Assembly: GCA_022508735.1 (NCBI GenBank)
Contig: JAFLUQ010000011.1
Span: forward strand, 1-29,048
Length of the DNA: 29,048 nucleotides
Reading direction: 5' to 3'
From: Oscillospiraceae bacterium
GTDB lineage: Bacteria > Bacillota > Clostridia > UMGS1883
Shown here: one piece after another, positions 9,053 through 16,319 of the stretch
Position numbering within the stretch: the stretch's first letter is position 1
Layout: each line of letters opens with the position of its first letter
Translations under genes and position numbers: made by a program
The notes under the pieces: generated by a model
Database searches by the model: none
The model's input: the letters and a program-made list of their open reading frames with translations, nothing else
Told to the model about the DNA's origin: nothing

Positions 9053-9966
9053 GTGGATATCCTTTCCCTGAAGGACGCAAAACAGTCCGTCAGACCAATA
9101 AGGATGTATATCAGTATCACGTACAGGTTGATCAAAGGCACGATAAGACAGATGAGCAGCGCCGAGTGGATAAGCAAACGGATATTGAATTTTTTTACCT
9201 TACGCCGCAGCAAAAATTCTACGAAGCTCATTCCCGCCACAAAGAAAATGAATATAAATACTGTTAACATATTTTTTGCAGCTATCCTTATCAGAGGTAC
9301 AGGCGCGGCCAGAGCCAATGCCATAATAATGCAGTATATCACAGTAGGTGCGCTTATGCGTATGTTAGAGAAGGAGTGGCCGTTATTGAGCGGCGTTGGG
9401 CGAAGCACCCTTGACACCAGCCACATTACAGAGTAGCCGCCGGCCATAGAAATAAGGGCGGCAAAGGCCGGAACAAGCTCAGTCATACTGTCAAGAAGCT
9501 GCAGGTATTCCTGATAAACAGAACTGTCCGTCGTGTCAGAAAGCAGCGCGAGAATGTCAGAGCCTCCGCGAAACAGTTTTTCCGCGATAGTCATGCCGTC
9601 TCTGGCGGCGCTTTGGTGAAGTCCGGTCATTGTCACGAGACCCAAAACCAGTGAGCAGAGCAAAAAGCCAAGCCAAAACGGACGCCGCATCATCACGCAG
9701 ATGGCTGCGGTGACGGAGACTGCTGCTATAGCCAAAGCATAAAGCACTCCGTAGTGGATGCCCAGCCCCATTGAGGAGCAGATCATAACTGCCAGCGCAG
9801 CGGTAACACCTTCGGTCAGAGCGCCATAGAACGGCCCGCTGCCAATTATCGTCATGGCCGCATTAAAAGCACACAGGCAAAGTGATATAAACGGCGCACC
9901 GAAGAGCAGTGGTATCATAAACATGATCGGTCTAAGGGCAAATATAAAGTAATTATTGTTTTTCAT
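9049..9966 (-). CDS. yybS: DUF2232 (YybS family) integral membrane protein
   Basis: Polytopic membrane protein of 305 residues, highly hydrophobic, with about seven to eight predicted segments (for example MFMIPLLFGAPFISLCLCAF and LLIHSALLICLIVPLINLYV). The position directly before gdpP and rplI matches Bacillus YybS, a DUF2232 member related to the S-component-like membrane fold. Function is not established. ATGA overlaps at both ends, with the upstream AMP-ligase-like gene and with gdpP, indicate translational coupling of three membrane- or nucleotide-linked proteins. The assignment rests on context and hydrophobic pattern more than on a sharp motif. Confidence 0.8.
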   Translation of the reverse strand: MKNNNYFIFALRPIMFMIPLLFGAPFISLCLCAFNAAMTIIGSGPFYGALTEGVTAALAVMICSSMGLGIHYGVLYALAIAAVSVTAAICVMMRRPFWLGFLLCSLVLGLVTMTGLHQSAARDGMTIAEKLFRGGSDILALLSDTTDSSVYQEYLQLLDSMTELVPAFAALISMAGGYSVMWLVSRVLRPTPLNNGHSFSNIRISAPTVIYCIIMALALAAPVPLIRIAAKNMLTVFIFIFFVAGMSFVEFLLRRKVKKFNIRLLIHSALLICLIVPLINLYVILIYILIGLTDCFASFRERIST

Positions 9967-11492
9967 TTGACCAGTCCTTTTTCAGAACCTTTTCCGACAA
10001 GTCTGAAATCGTTTATCTTGTGTGGAAGCTGTGGAGACAGCTTCTCCAGCTCACGGCCTAAGAAAAGCCGTAATCGGTTTTCGGAATATTTCTGCCCCAA
10101 AGCTGAAGCGACAGCCCGATAGTCAGGTGTTACGCTCGCTGACACAAGGATCCCGGCGGTTCCGGTGTCAAAGCGGCCTGAAATTGTACAGCGGCTTATA
10201 TACCGGCTGCGGCAAAGCACAGCGGCTATCTCCTCCGGGAAAACAGGCGCCCCCTCTCCGCTCATGAGCATAGTGCGGCGCTTGCCGGATATCTCCAGTG
10301 TGCCGTCTTCATAAAGGCGGCCTATATCGCCGGTGCGGAAGGGGCGGGGCAGCTCCTTGCCGCCGAAATAGCAGTCGGCGATGGAATCGCCGCAAAGCTG
10401 TATCTCACCGTAATCACCGACTGTGGGATAAATTTCAAGCTCAGTCAAAGGCACGGGCCTGCCGCCGGGAACGGCGCTCATGGCAACGGCCCCGCATTCG
10501 GTTAAAAAGTAGCAGTTATATACATCGAAGCCCCAGTTTAAAAACTGACGAATACAGTCCCTGTCGGGATAGGCCCCGCCGCAGATTATGATCTTTAAAT
10601 TGTCGCCCATAAGGCTGTGTATGCGCCGAAAGGTTCGCTTGCCGGTGCCTATGCCCACGGCCCGCATGGCTGCGCCCAAAATGTCGGGGAGCAGAGTCTT
10701 TGCCTTGCCGAATACCTTTGCAGACCTGCTTCTCAGAGTCTTTTCAAGGCTGCGAAGCCGCTCCGGAGTGCAGGTGAGTGCAGTTGCGCCGGACTCGGCT
10801 ATTGCCCGGGCCACACTGCGCTTTTCGCCGCGTTTCACAACGCCGCATCCGGCGTACAGAGGCAGCAGCAGCCCAATAACGCAGTCAAAGGCATTGCCCC
10901 ATACAGCGGGGCTCAAAAAAGTGTATGAGCTTATGTCCAGAGCGTTAGCAACACTATAAAGCGCTGTGCATATATTTTTATGTGAAAGCACCACCGCCTT
11001 TTTTGTGGCAGTGAAAAATGTGAAGGCCGGATCATCCGCGGTGCTGCCGGGTAAATCGGGGCAGGCTGAGAAGTTCTCGGCAGGAAACAGCTGCTCGAAT
11101 TCGGGAATCAAAAGCACATCGTGGATCAGTGAACCTATGGCTTCAGCCCGGTCCTTACGCTTGGCGCTGTAAAAAACAGCACCGACGTCCATATCTGAAA
11201 GCATACCTGCCAGCTCCTCATCAGAGAGAGCGGGGTCAGGCACGATGAAGGGTACCGCCGACATTAAGCAGCCAAGCATAGCGGTGAGCCCGCAGTAGGT
11301 TACCTCTCCGATTATTGCCGCAGCACGGCCCGAGAGCCTTAACAGCCCAAGCTCCCCGGCGACAAAGCGCGAGTGTGCATAAAGCTGAGAAAAACTGAAG
11401 GAGCCGCCGTCTCTGTTTATGAAAGCGATCCTTTCTGGGAAGGCAGAGGCGTTATATTCCAAAATATCGGGTATAGCAGCAGGTTTATACAC
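9963..11492 (-). CDS. AMP-binding (ANL superfamily) ligase-like protein with eroded ATP loop
   Basis: Protein of about 509 residues related to acyl/aryl-CoA synthetases. The N-terminus (PDILEYNASAFPERIAFI) and the core motifs A5 (YNCYFLTECGAV), A7 (FRTGDIGRLYEDG) and A8 (LEISGKRRTMLMSGE) are clear. The A3 loop, normally TSGTTGxPKG before VxLSH, reads only FTFFTATKKAVVLSHKN, so the glycines and part of the loop are missing. The C-terminus lacks a clear GK catalytic-lysine motif and ends in GLVK. The protein may therefore be a weak or non-adenylating member. Two in-frame GTG starts exist: the one at 11504 touches its SD, whereas the one at 11492 has ggag at a 6-base spacing and is preferred. 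The stop overlaps the DUF2232 start (ATGA). First gene of the operon. Substrate unknown. Confidence 0.82.
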   Translation of the reverse strand: MYKPAAIPDILEYNASAFPERIAFINRDGGSFSFSQLYAHSRFVAGELGLLRLSGRAAAIIGEVTYCGLTAMLGCLMSAVPFIVPDPALSDEELAGMLSDMDVGAVFYSAKRKDRAEAIGSLIHDVLLIPEFEQLFPAENFSACPDLPGSTADDPAFTFFTATKKAVVLSHKNICTALYSVANALDISSYTFLSPAVWGNAFDCVIGLLLPLYAGCGVVKRGEKRSVARAIAESGATALTCTPERLRSLEKTLRSRSAKVFGKAKTLLPDILGAAMRAVGIGTGKRTFRRIHSLMGDNLKIIICGGAYPDRDCIRQFLNWGFDVYNCYFLTECGAVAMSAVPGGRPVPLTELEIYPTVGDYGEIQLCGDSIADCYFGGKELPRPFRTGDIGRLYEDGTLEISGKRRTMLMSGEGAPVFPEEIAAVLCRSRYISRCTISGRFDTGTAGILVSASVTPDYRAVASALGQKYSENRLRLFLGRELEKLSPQLPHKINDFRLVGKGSEKGLVK

Positions 11493-11531
11493 TTTTGTCT
11501 CCACTCCTTCAGCCTGTAATTAATCTATATT

Positions 11532-11560
11532 ATTATAGCATAAAACCGCCGTGTTGTAAA
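11532..11560 (-). promoter_or_regulatory. Sigma-A promoter of the ligase-yybS-gdpP-rplI-dnaB-tilS-hpt-ftsH operon
   Basis: Reading the minus strand, TTTACA (11560-11555), a 17-base spacer and a perfect TATAAT (11537-11532) lie about 40 bases before the GTG at 11492. I see no other promoter or terminator of similar quality between the eight genes, though internal promoters cannot be excluded. Confidence 0.75.
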
Positions 11561-11616
11561 GAGTTTTTAGAATTTTTACCAATTTTATTAATAAAAAGTT
11601 TCCGGGAGGGAGAGTA

Positions 11617-11847
11617 TTGGCAAACAGGAGCACGGACTTCCGTCAGAAGGAGGTTATAAGTATATCCGAGGGAAAGCGGCTTGGATATATCAGCGACGTG
11701 GAGATCGACTTTGAAAACGGAAAGATCGACTCGGTCATAATTCCCGGACCAAGCCGCTTTTTCGGACTGTTCGGTTCAGCCGAGGACACACATATACCAT
11801 GGAGCAGCATATATAAGATAGGCGATGATCTGATACTTGTAAAATAA
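11617..11847 (+). CDS. YlmC/YmxH family PRC-barrel protein
   Basis: Small soluble protein of 76 residues. The sequence follows the PRC-barrel pattern of the YlmC/YmxH sporulation family: FRQKEVISISEGKRLGYISD, then DVEIDFENGKIDSVIIPG, then the conserved end IPWSSIYKIGDDLILVK. Members occur in spore-forming Firmicutes; the exact role is unknown. The start is a TTG with gggaggg 6 bases upstream. It is divergent from the ligase-led operon and single, with an AT-rich spacer downstream before the next promoter. I could not identify its promoter with confidence in the AT-rich stretch 11561-11600. Confidence 0.87.
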   Translation: MANRSTDFRQKEVISISEGKRLGYISDVEIDFENGKIDSVIIPGPSRFFGLFGSAEDTHIPWSSIYKIGDDLILVK

Positions 11848-11907
11848 AATTTAAAATGAAAAGTTGAAAATTAACAGGCGCAAATCAGTATTACCTACTA
11901 CTTTTTC

Positions 11908-11936
11908 TTGACAACTGCACGCCTGTGAGGTATAAT
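11908..11936 (+). promoter_or_regulatory. Perfect-consensus sigma-A promoter before the DUF6273 gene
   Basis: TTGACA at 11908-11913, a 17-base spacer, and TATAAT at 11931-11936: an exact match to the vegetative consensus in both boxes and in spacing. It lies 37 bases before the ATG at 11974. The transcript may continue into hydF and lgt, since I see no terminator between these genes. Confidence 0.88.
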
Positions 11937-11973
11937 ATAAAAGTATGATTATACCCTACAGGTGGTGTTTTGT

Positions 11974-14043
11974 ATGAAAATAAAAAGGCGCATTGCGCTT
12001 TTATTATGCGTACTTTTTCTGATGCCGGCAGGAATACAGGCTAAGACTGAGGACGGAATAAAAATAACTCTTAAAAAGGGCGGATACATCAATCTTGGCA
12101 GTTATATGGGCGAGCCTATAGTATGGCGCTGTGTGGGCGAGGACGAGAATGGAATGCTGCTTATCAGCCGAGATATTCTTTGTTTTAAGTCTTTTGGCTA
12201 TGAGCTCGGCCGGTGGGATCTATCCTTTCTGCGTACATGGCTGAACTCGGACGATGAGACTGTAGAGTGGGGGGAGATTGCTCCCGATGAGGAGCATACA
12301 GACAGTAATGCCTACGCCAACGAGCCTGGCTTTCTTACCGGATTTACCGAAGACGAGAAAGCTCTTATAAAGACGGTAGTGAACAAGAGCGTCGTTAATC
12401 AGACGCAGGTTCCGTATGCCTCTCTTGGTAGCGAGATCCACGTGTATAACTCCAGCGGCGTTCTGGCCGACACGATACAAAACTACAGTGATGCCTTTGG
12501 CATCATGACTGAGGATAAGGTTTTCTGCCCAAATATCAAACAGATGGAGACTATGGGAATCAACTATATCTCCGAGGTCATAGCCGAACCAAGAGATTCT
12601 GCGGTAGAACAGTCCGGCAACGCTAAAAACCGTGAGAGCCGCAGCAACAACCACTACTGGCTGCGCGACGGCCTCGGTAATCCGGAATTTTCTAACGTTG
12701 TTCGCTGCATATATCCTAACGGCCGCGTGTTCTTCTCTGATGTTAACGGAGGCTATATGGGTGTGCGGCCCGCCATTTATCTTGACATAGATCAGGTCGC
12801 CATAGGCGGCATGGGATATGAGGCTGCGCCTTATGTGCTGGCAGGATCGGTAAACAGTAAGCCTGTGATGCGCGGCAGCAGCAGCATGGGCCAGGTGCGC
12901 AGCACCGCCTATGGCCAATATTCCTCCATTACCGAGGGTGACTATGTGGTGCTGGGAAGGTACTACGGAGCAGATATACTTTGGCGCTGTATAGACGTAA
13001 ACGAAAACGGCCCGCTTATGGTGAGTGACCGTATTCTGACCTTCCGTTCCTTCGACGCGGCCGGAAATCATGGCTTAACAGAGCGTAATGCCTACGGCAG
13101 CAACAGCTGGCGCGACTCTGCGCTGCGCTGTTGGCTCAATTCGCGAGCGCCTGAGGGAGAGATAGACTGGCCCGGCGGTATTTTGCCAAACTCCGAGCGT
13201 ACCGGCGGCAGTAACGGATATTCCATGGACAAGGGGTTTCTGACAAACTTTACAAACGAGGATTTAAGCTGTATAAAACCAACTGTAGTCAGGGCAATAG
13301 CCAATGTCTACGATATGGATGATGATACTACCGGCGATCAGGTTATGGCTCTGCGCCGGAATATAACTAACGCTGCCAACGGCGCTTTTGCATATGCGAA
13401 CTACTCTCTGGACACCGTTTTTGTGCCGGGCATAGATGAGGCAAGAATAATGTGGACAGACTTCGGTGTGGACCTGCTTGCGGTTCCCACCCCTGAAGCC
13501 CTGAATCTTAATGAGGCCGACATAGCCAACCAGGCCGCTGATATGACCGCGTCATGGTGGCTGCGGGATGCGGACGGACAGGATATCGACCCGTGTGGCG
13601 TGCGCATCATAACGCAGGACGGCTGGGTAGACAGGTATGACGCATACAGACCGGAAATAGGCGTGAGACCCGCGCTGTATCTTAATATGGATACCACTGC
13701 GTTTGTTTCCGGCAGCGGTGAATATGATGATCCATACCGCATTGGCGGCCACGAACTTGGCGAGGCCTTTGTGGCACAGGAGCCAACCTGTACTAAGCAG
13801 GGCGTGATGAGGCGTGTCTGTTTGGTCTGCGGCGAGAACGTTGATGAACCTATTCCTACCGTTGGTCATTCCTTTGATCATGTACATGGGTATAATCAGG
13901 GGCTGTACCGCGTTAATGAATGGGAGTGTACGCGCTGCGGCCTTGTGCATACCGAGCGGAGCATAGGTGTTATACCGGTGCTGCTCGGGGCCACGGCGGC
14001 AGTGATCGTGCTGCTATTGGTATTTATAAAACGTAAGGTGTAA
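11974..14043 (+). CDS. Secreted, C-terminally anchored protein with two DUF6273 domains
   Basis: Protein of 689 residues from the ATG at 11974, which has aggtgg 8 bases upstream; an upstream in-frame GTG at 11962 has no good SD. A signal peptide (KIKRRIALLLCVLFLMPAGIQA) opens the protein. Two related halves follow, at about 36-273 and 322-570. Each starts with a GxYxxLGxYxGxxIxWRC-type block, continues with VSDRILTFRSF or ISRDILCFKSF, a WLNS block and a GFLTxFTxED block, and ends with WLRD and GVRPAxYL. A Cys-rich segment (CTKQG, CLVCG, CTRCG) precedes a C-terminal membrane helix and KRKV, so most of the protein should be outside the cell. The DUF6273 function is unknown; the family is frequent in gut Clostridia and resembles formylglycine-enzyme-like surface folds only loosely. 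Confidence 0.8.
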   Translation: MKIKRRIALLLCVLFLMPAGIQAKTEDGIKITLKKGGYINLGSYMGEPIVWRCVGEDENGMLLISRDILCFKSFGYELGRWDLSFLRTWLNSDDETVEWGEIAPDEEHTDSNAYANEPGFLTGFTEDEKALIKTVVNKSVVNQTQVPYASLGSEIHVYNSSGVLADTIQNYSDAFGIMTEDKVFCPNIKQMETMGINYISEVIAEPRDSAVEQSGNAKNRESRSNNHYWLRDGLGNPEFSNVVRCIYPNGRVFFSDVNGGYMGVRPAIYLDIDQVAIGGMGYEAAPYVLAGSVNSKPVMRGSSSMGQVRSTAYGQYSSITEGDYVVLGRYYGADILWRCIDVNENGPLMVSDRILTFRSFDAAGNHGLTERNAYGSNSWRDSALRCWLNSRAPEGEIDWPGGILPNSERTGGSNGYSMDKGFLTNFTNEDLSCIKPTVVRAIANVYDMDDDTTGDQVMALRRNITNAANGAFAYANYSLDTVFVPGIDEARIMWTDFGVDLLAVPTPEALNLNEADIANQAADMTASWWLRDADGQDIDPCGVRIITQDGWVDRYDAYRPEIGVRPALYLNMDTTAFVSGSGEYDDPYRIGGHELGEAFVAQEPTCTKQGVMRRVCLVCGENVDEPIPTVGHSFDHVHGYNQGLYRVNEWECTRCGLVHTERSIGVIPVLLGATAAVIVLLLVFIKRKV

Positions 14044-14092
14044 GTTTTACGGCGAAGGTGCCTAATTTACTGTATAAGAAAGAAGAATAACA

Positions 14093-15289
14093 ATGGGACT
14101 TAACGAAACACCATCCGGAAACAGAATTCACATAGGCTTTTTCGGCCGCCGCAATGCGGGGAAATCCAGTCTTGTGAACGCGGTTACGGGGCAAGCGCTG
14201 TCACTGGTATCTGATGTGAAGGGCACTACTACAGATCCGGTAAGAAAAGCCATGGAGCTGCTGCCCTTGGGGCCTGTCGTAATTGTGGATACTCCCGGCA
14301 TTGACGACGAGGGTGAGCTTGGAGACATGAGAGTCAGGCGTGCCCGTCAGACCCTGAACAAAATAGACGCGGCAGTGTTGGTGGTGGATATAAACGAGGG
14401 CCTTAAAGCTGAAGATAAAGAACTGATAAAAGCTTTTGAGGTAAGGAATATACCTTATATAGTGGCTAAAAATAAGGCCGATCAGGCCGATGATGCCTCG
14501 GTAGGGGAGAAAGAACTGCTTGTCAGTGCTAAAACAGGCGAGGGAGTTAATGAGCTTAAGGAGACTTTGGCGCGCATAGTGAAATTCGACGATAATAAGA
14601 AACTGCTTGGTGATCTTATCAGCGCCGAAGACATAGTTGTGCTCATAACTCCAATTGACAGCGCCGCTCCCAAGGGCAGGATGATTCTGCCGCAGCAGCA
14701 GGCCATACGCGATGCGCTTGACGCCGGAGCCGGTGCCGTTGTAGTGCGTGAAACCGAATTCAGAAGCACTCTTGCGGCACTTTCTAAAAAGCCGAGCCTT
14801 GTGGTGACCGACAGTCAGGTCTTTGCTCTTGCAAGCAGAGAGACACCAGCAGACATTCCGCTCACATCTTTTTCGATTTTAATGGCCAGATACAAGGGCT
14901 TTCTTGAGACGGCGGTGCGCGGTGCGGCAGCGATAGACAAACTCAAAGACGGCGATACGGTGCTGATATCCGAGGGCTGCAGCCACCATCGCCAATGTGA
15001 CGACATCGGTACGGTGAAGCTTCCGCGATGGCTCAGAGAGCACACAGGCAAAGAGCTGCGGCTCGACTTCACCTCCGGCACGGAATTTCCTGAAGAGCTT
15101 GGCAGCTTTGCGCTGATCATCCACTGCGGGGGCTGTATGCTGACTGAGCGGGAAATGCTCTACCGCATGGGCTGCGCGCTGGAACAGGGAATTCCGTTCA
15201 CCAATTACGGCATTGCAATTGCGCATATGCACGGTGTTTTAAAAAGATCGTTGTCAATATTGCCAGAGATACAGGCAATATTGAAATAA
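14093..15289 (+). CDS. hydF: [FeFe]-hydrogenase H-cluster maturation GTPase HydF
   Basis: GTPase of 398 residues that serves as scaffold for the 2Fe subcluster and delivers it to apo-HydA. The P-loop is GRRNAGKSS at 18-26, the switch region KGTTTDPV at 43-50, and G3 DTPGIDDEGELG starts at 66. The G4-type NKAD is at 127-130 and SAKTGEG follows at 145. The C-terminal cluster site has the family pattern CxH...CxxC: Cys296, His298, Cys345 and Cys348, with 46 residues between His298 and Cys345, as known for HydF. No hydE, hydG or hydrogenase gene is in the window, so the other maturases must lie elsewhere. It is followed 22 bases later by lgt. Confidence 0.96.
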   Translation: MGLNETPSGNRIHIGFFGRRNAGKSSLVNAVTGQALSLVSDVKGTTTDPVRKAMELLPLGPVVIVDTPGIDDEGELGDMRVRRARQTLNKIDAAVLVVDINEGLKAEDKELIKAFEVRNIPYIVAKNKADQADDASVGEKELLVSAKTGEGVNELKETLARIVKFDDNKKLLGDLISAEDIVVLITPIDSAAPKGRMILPQQQAIRDALDAGAGAVVVRETEFRSTLAALSKKPSLVVTDSQVFALASRETPADIPLTSFSILMARYKGFLETAVRGAAAIDKLKDGDTVLISEGCSHHRQCDDIGTVKLPRWLREHTGKELRLDFTSGTEFPEELGSFALIIHCGGCMLTEREMLYRMGCALEQGIPFTNYGIAIAHMHGVLKRSLSILPEIQAILK

Positions 15290-15311
15290 ATTCTAAAAGG
15301 GATGAAATAAG

Positions 15312-16133
15312 TTGAATACCATTTCCTTCCCCAAATTGGGCCTTGAATTTAATATTGACCCGATCGCCCTGCACTACGGAAACGGGGGAATACACTGGTA
15401 CGGCATAATAATTGCTGTCGGAGTTGTTCTGGCGCTGCTGCTCTGCTCGCATATATATAAAAAGCACGGCAGAGACCCCGAGCAGCTGCTTGATTTCCTC
15501 ATATGGGTGCTGCCGATTGGGATAGTAGGTGCCCGGGCCTATTATGTCATATTTTCATGGGACGCTTACAGAGATGACCTCGCCGAAATCTTCCGGATAT
15601 GGAACGGGGGACTGGCAGTCTACGGAGGCATTCTCGCCGGGCTTGTGACAGCTCTCATTTTCTGCCGCCTTAAGAATATAAACTTTCTTGACTTTGCCGA
15701 CGTAGCCGTGCCGGGTCTGGCTGTTGGCCAGTGCCTGGGTCGCTGGGGAAATTTTGTCAACGGTGAGGCCCACGGCGGGGCGACGGAGCTTCTGTGGGGC
15801 ATGAGCATAAACGGCTCGGCTCCGGTCCACCCGACATTTCTTTACGAGAGCCTGTGGAGTTTTGCGGGAATTTTAGTGCTGCTATTTGTGCTTCGCCAAC
15901 GCACCTCGGGGCAGACCTTCTTTTCCTACTGGCTTTGGTATGGCATTGGCCGCTTCTTTATAGAGGGCCTAAGAACTGACAGCCTCTATACCGCGTCTGG
16001 CCTGCGTGCATCTCAGGTAGTAGCGGCAGTATCCGTGGCTGTGGGGCTCGCGGGAGTGATTTTAACTGAAATAAAAAGGCATAGGCAGAGGAGATTCGAA
16101 CACTGTACGCAGTGCGAGGATAATTTTTCGTAA
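15312..16133 (+). CDS. lgt: Prolipoprotein diacylglyceryl transferase
   Basis: Integral membrane enzyme of 273 residues that moves the diacylglyceryl group of phosphatidylglycerol to the lipobox cysteine of prolipoproteins, the first step of lipoprotein maturation. The signature GRWGNFVNGEAHG is at 133-145. The early motifs IHWYGIIIAVG and GARAYYVIF, and the late HPTFLYESLW and GRFFIEGLRTDSL, are all conserved in the family. About seven membrane segments are expected. The start is a TTG with aaaaggga 9 bases upstream. No terminator is visible after it; the next 52 bases are AT-rich and lead into the SLH promoter. Confidence 0.97.
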   Translation: MNTISFPKLGLEFNIDPIALHYGNGGIHWYGIIIAVGVVLALLLCSHIYKKHGRDPEQLLDFLIWVLPIGIVGARAYYVIFSWDAYRDDLAEIFRIWNGGLAVYGGILAGLVTALIFCRLKNINFLDFADVAVPGLAVGQCLGRWGNFVNGEAHGGATELLWGMSINGSAPVHPTFLYESLWSFAGILVLLFVLRQRTSGQTFFSYWLWYGIGRFFIEGLRTDSLYTASGLRASQVVAAVSVAVGLAGVILTEIKRHRQRRFEHCTQCEDNFS

Positions 16134-16185
16134 TGATGCGTCAAACTGAAAATGTTAAAAAAATATGACAATTATAAAAAAGTTC

Positions 16186-16214
16186 TTGACTTTATGCTTT
16201 AAAGCATATAGAAT
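16186..16214 (+). promoter_or_regulatory. Sigma-A promoter of the SLH surface-protein gene
   Basis: TTGACT (16186-16191), a 17-base spacer and TAGAAT (16209-16214). The 40 bases before it are very A-rich (aaaaaaatatgacaattataaaaaag), like an UP element. The start codon is 106 bases beyond the -10 box, giving a leader of about 100 nucleotides. Confidence 0.78.
16193..16208. promoter_or_regulatory. Perfect 16-bp palindrome inside the promoter spacer (candidate operator)
   Basis: TATGCTTTAAAGCATA is an exact inverted repeat and fills bases 2 to 17 of the 17-base spacer between the -35 and -10 boxes. It lies upstream of the transcription start, so it would act as DNA and not as RNA. A dimeric regulator bound here would block RNA polymerase; a MerR-type activator is another option. 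The regulator is not in the window as far as I can tell. Confidence 0.5.
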
Positions 16215-16235
16215 AGAGTCTGAGATAATGCCGGA

Positions 16236-16256
16236 AAAGACCGCACGGCGGTTTTT
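16236..16256 (+). terminator. Small hairpin with U-run in the SLH gene leader (possible attenuator)
   Basis: ACCGC (16240-16244) pairs with GCGGT (16248-16252) around the loop acg. The run ttttt that follows can also pair with the preceding aaaag, extending the stem to about 9 bp. It sits 20-40 nucleotides after the expected transcription start and about 65 bases before the ATG. It could be a weak early terminator or simply a 5' stabilising hairpin. Confidence 0.4.
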
Positions 16257-16319
16257 ATGCGGCACTGTCTTGAGAAAATCTGCGTTACAACGGATTATTT
16301 TAAAAGGAGAGATACAGCG

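Noticed and set aside
11848..11907. Possible terminator or small RNA after the PRC-barrel gene
   Set aside because: The stretch is AT-rich but I find no stable hairpin with a T-run. It looks like upstream promoter DNA.
12220..13071. Minus-strand open frame of 283 codons
   Set aside because: Opposite the first half of the DUF6273 gene, which has a promoter, SD, signal peptide and internal repeats. The antisense product has no recognisable feature.
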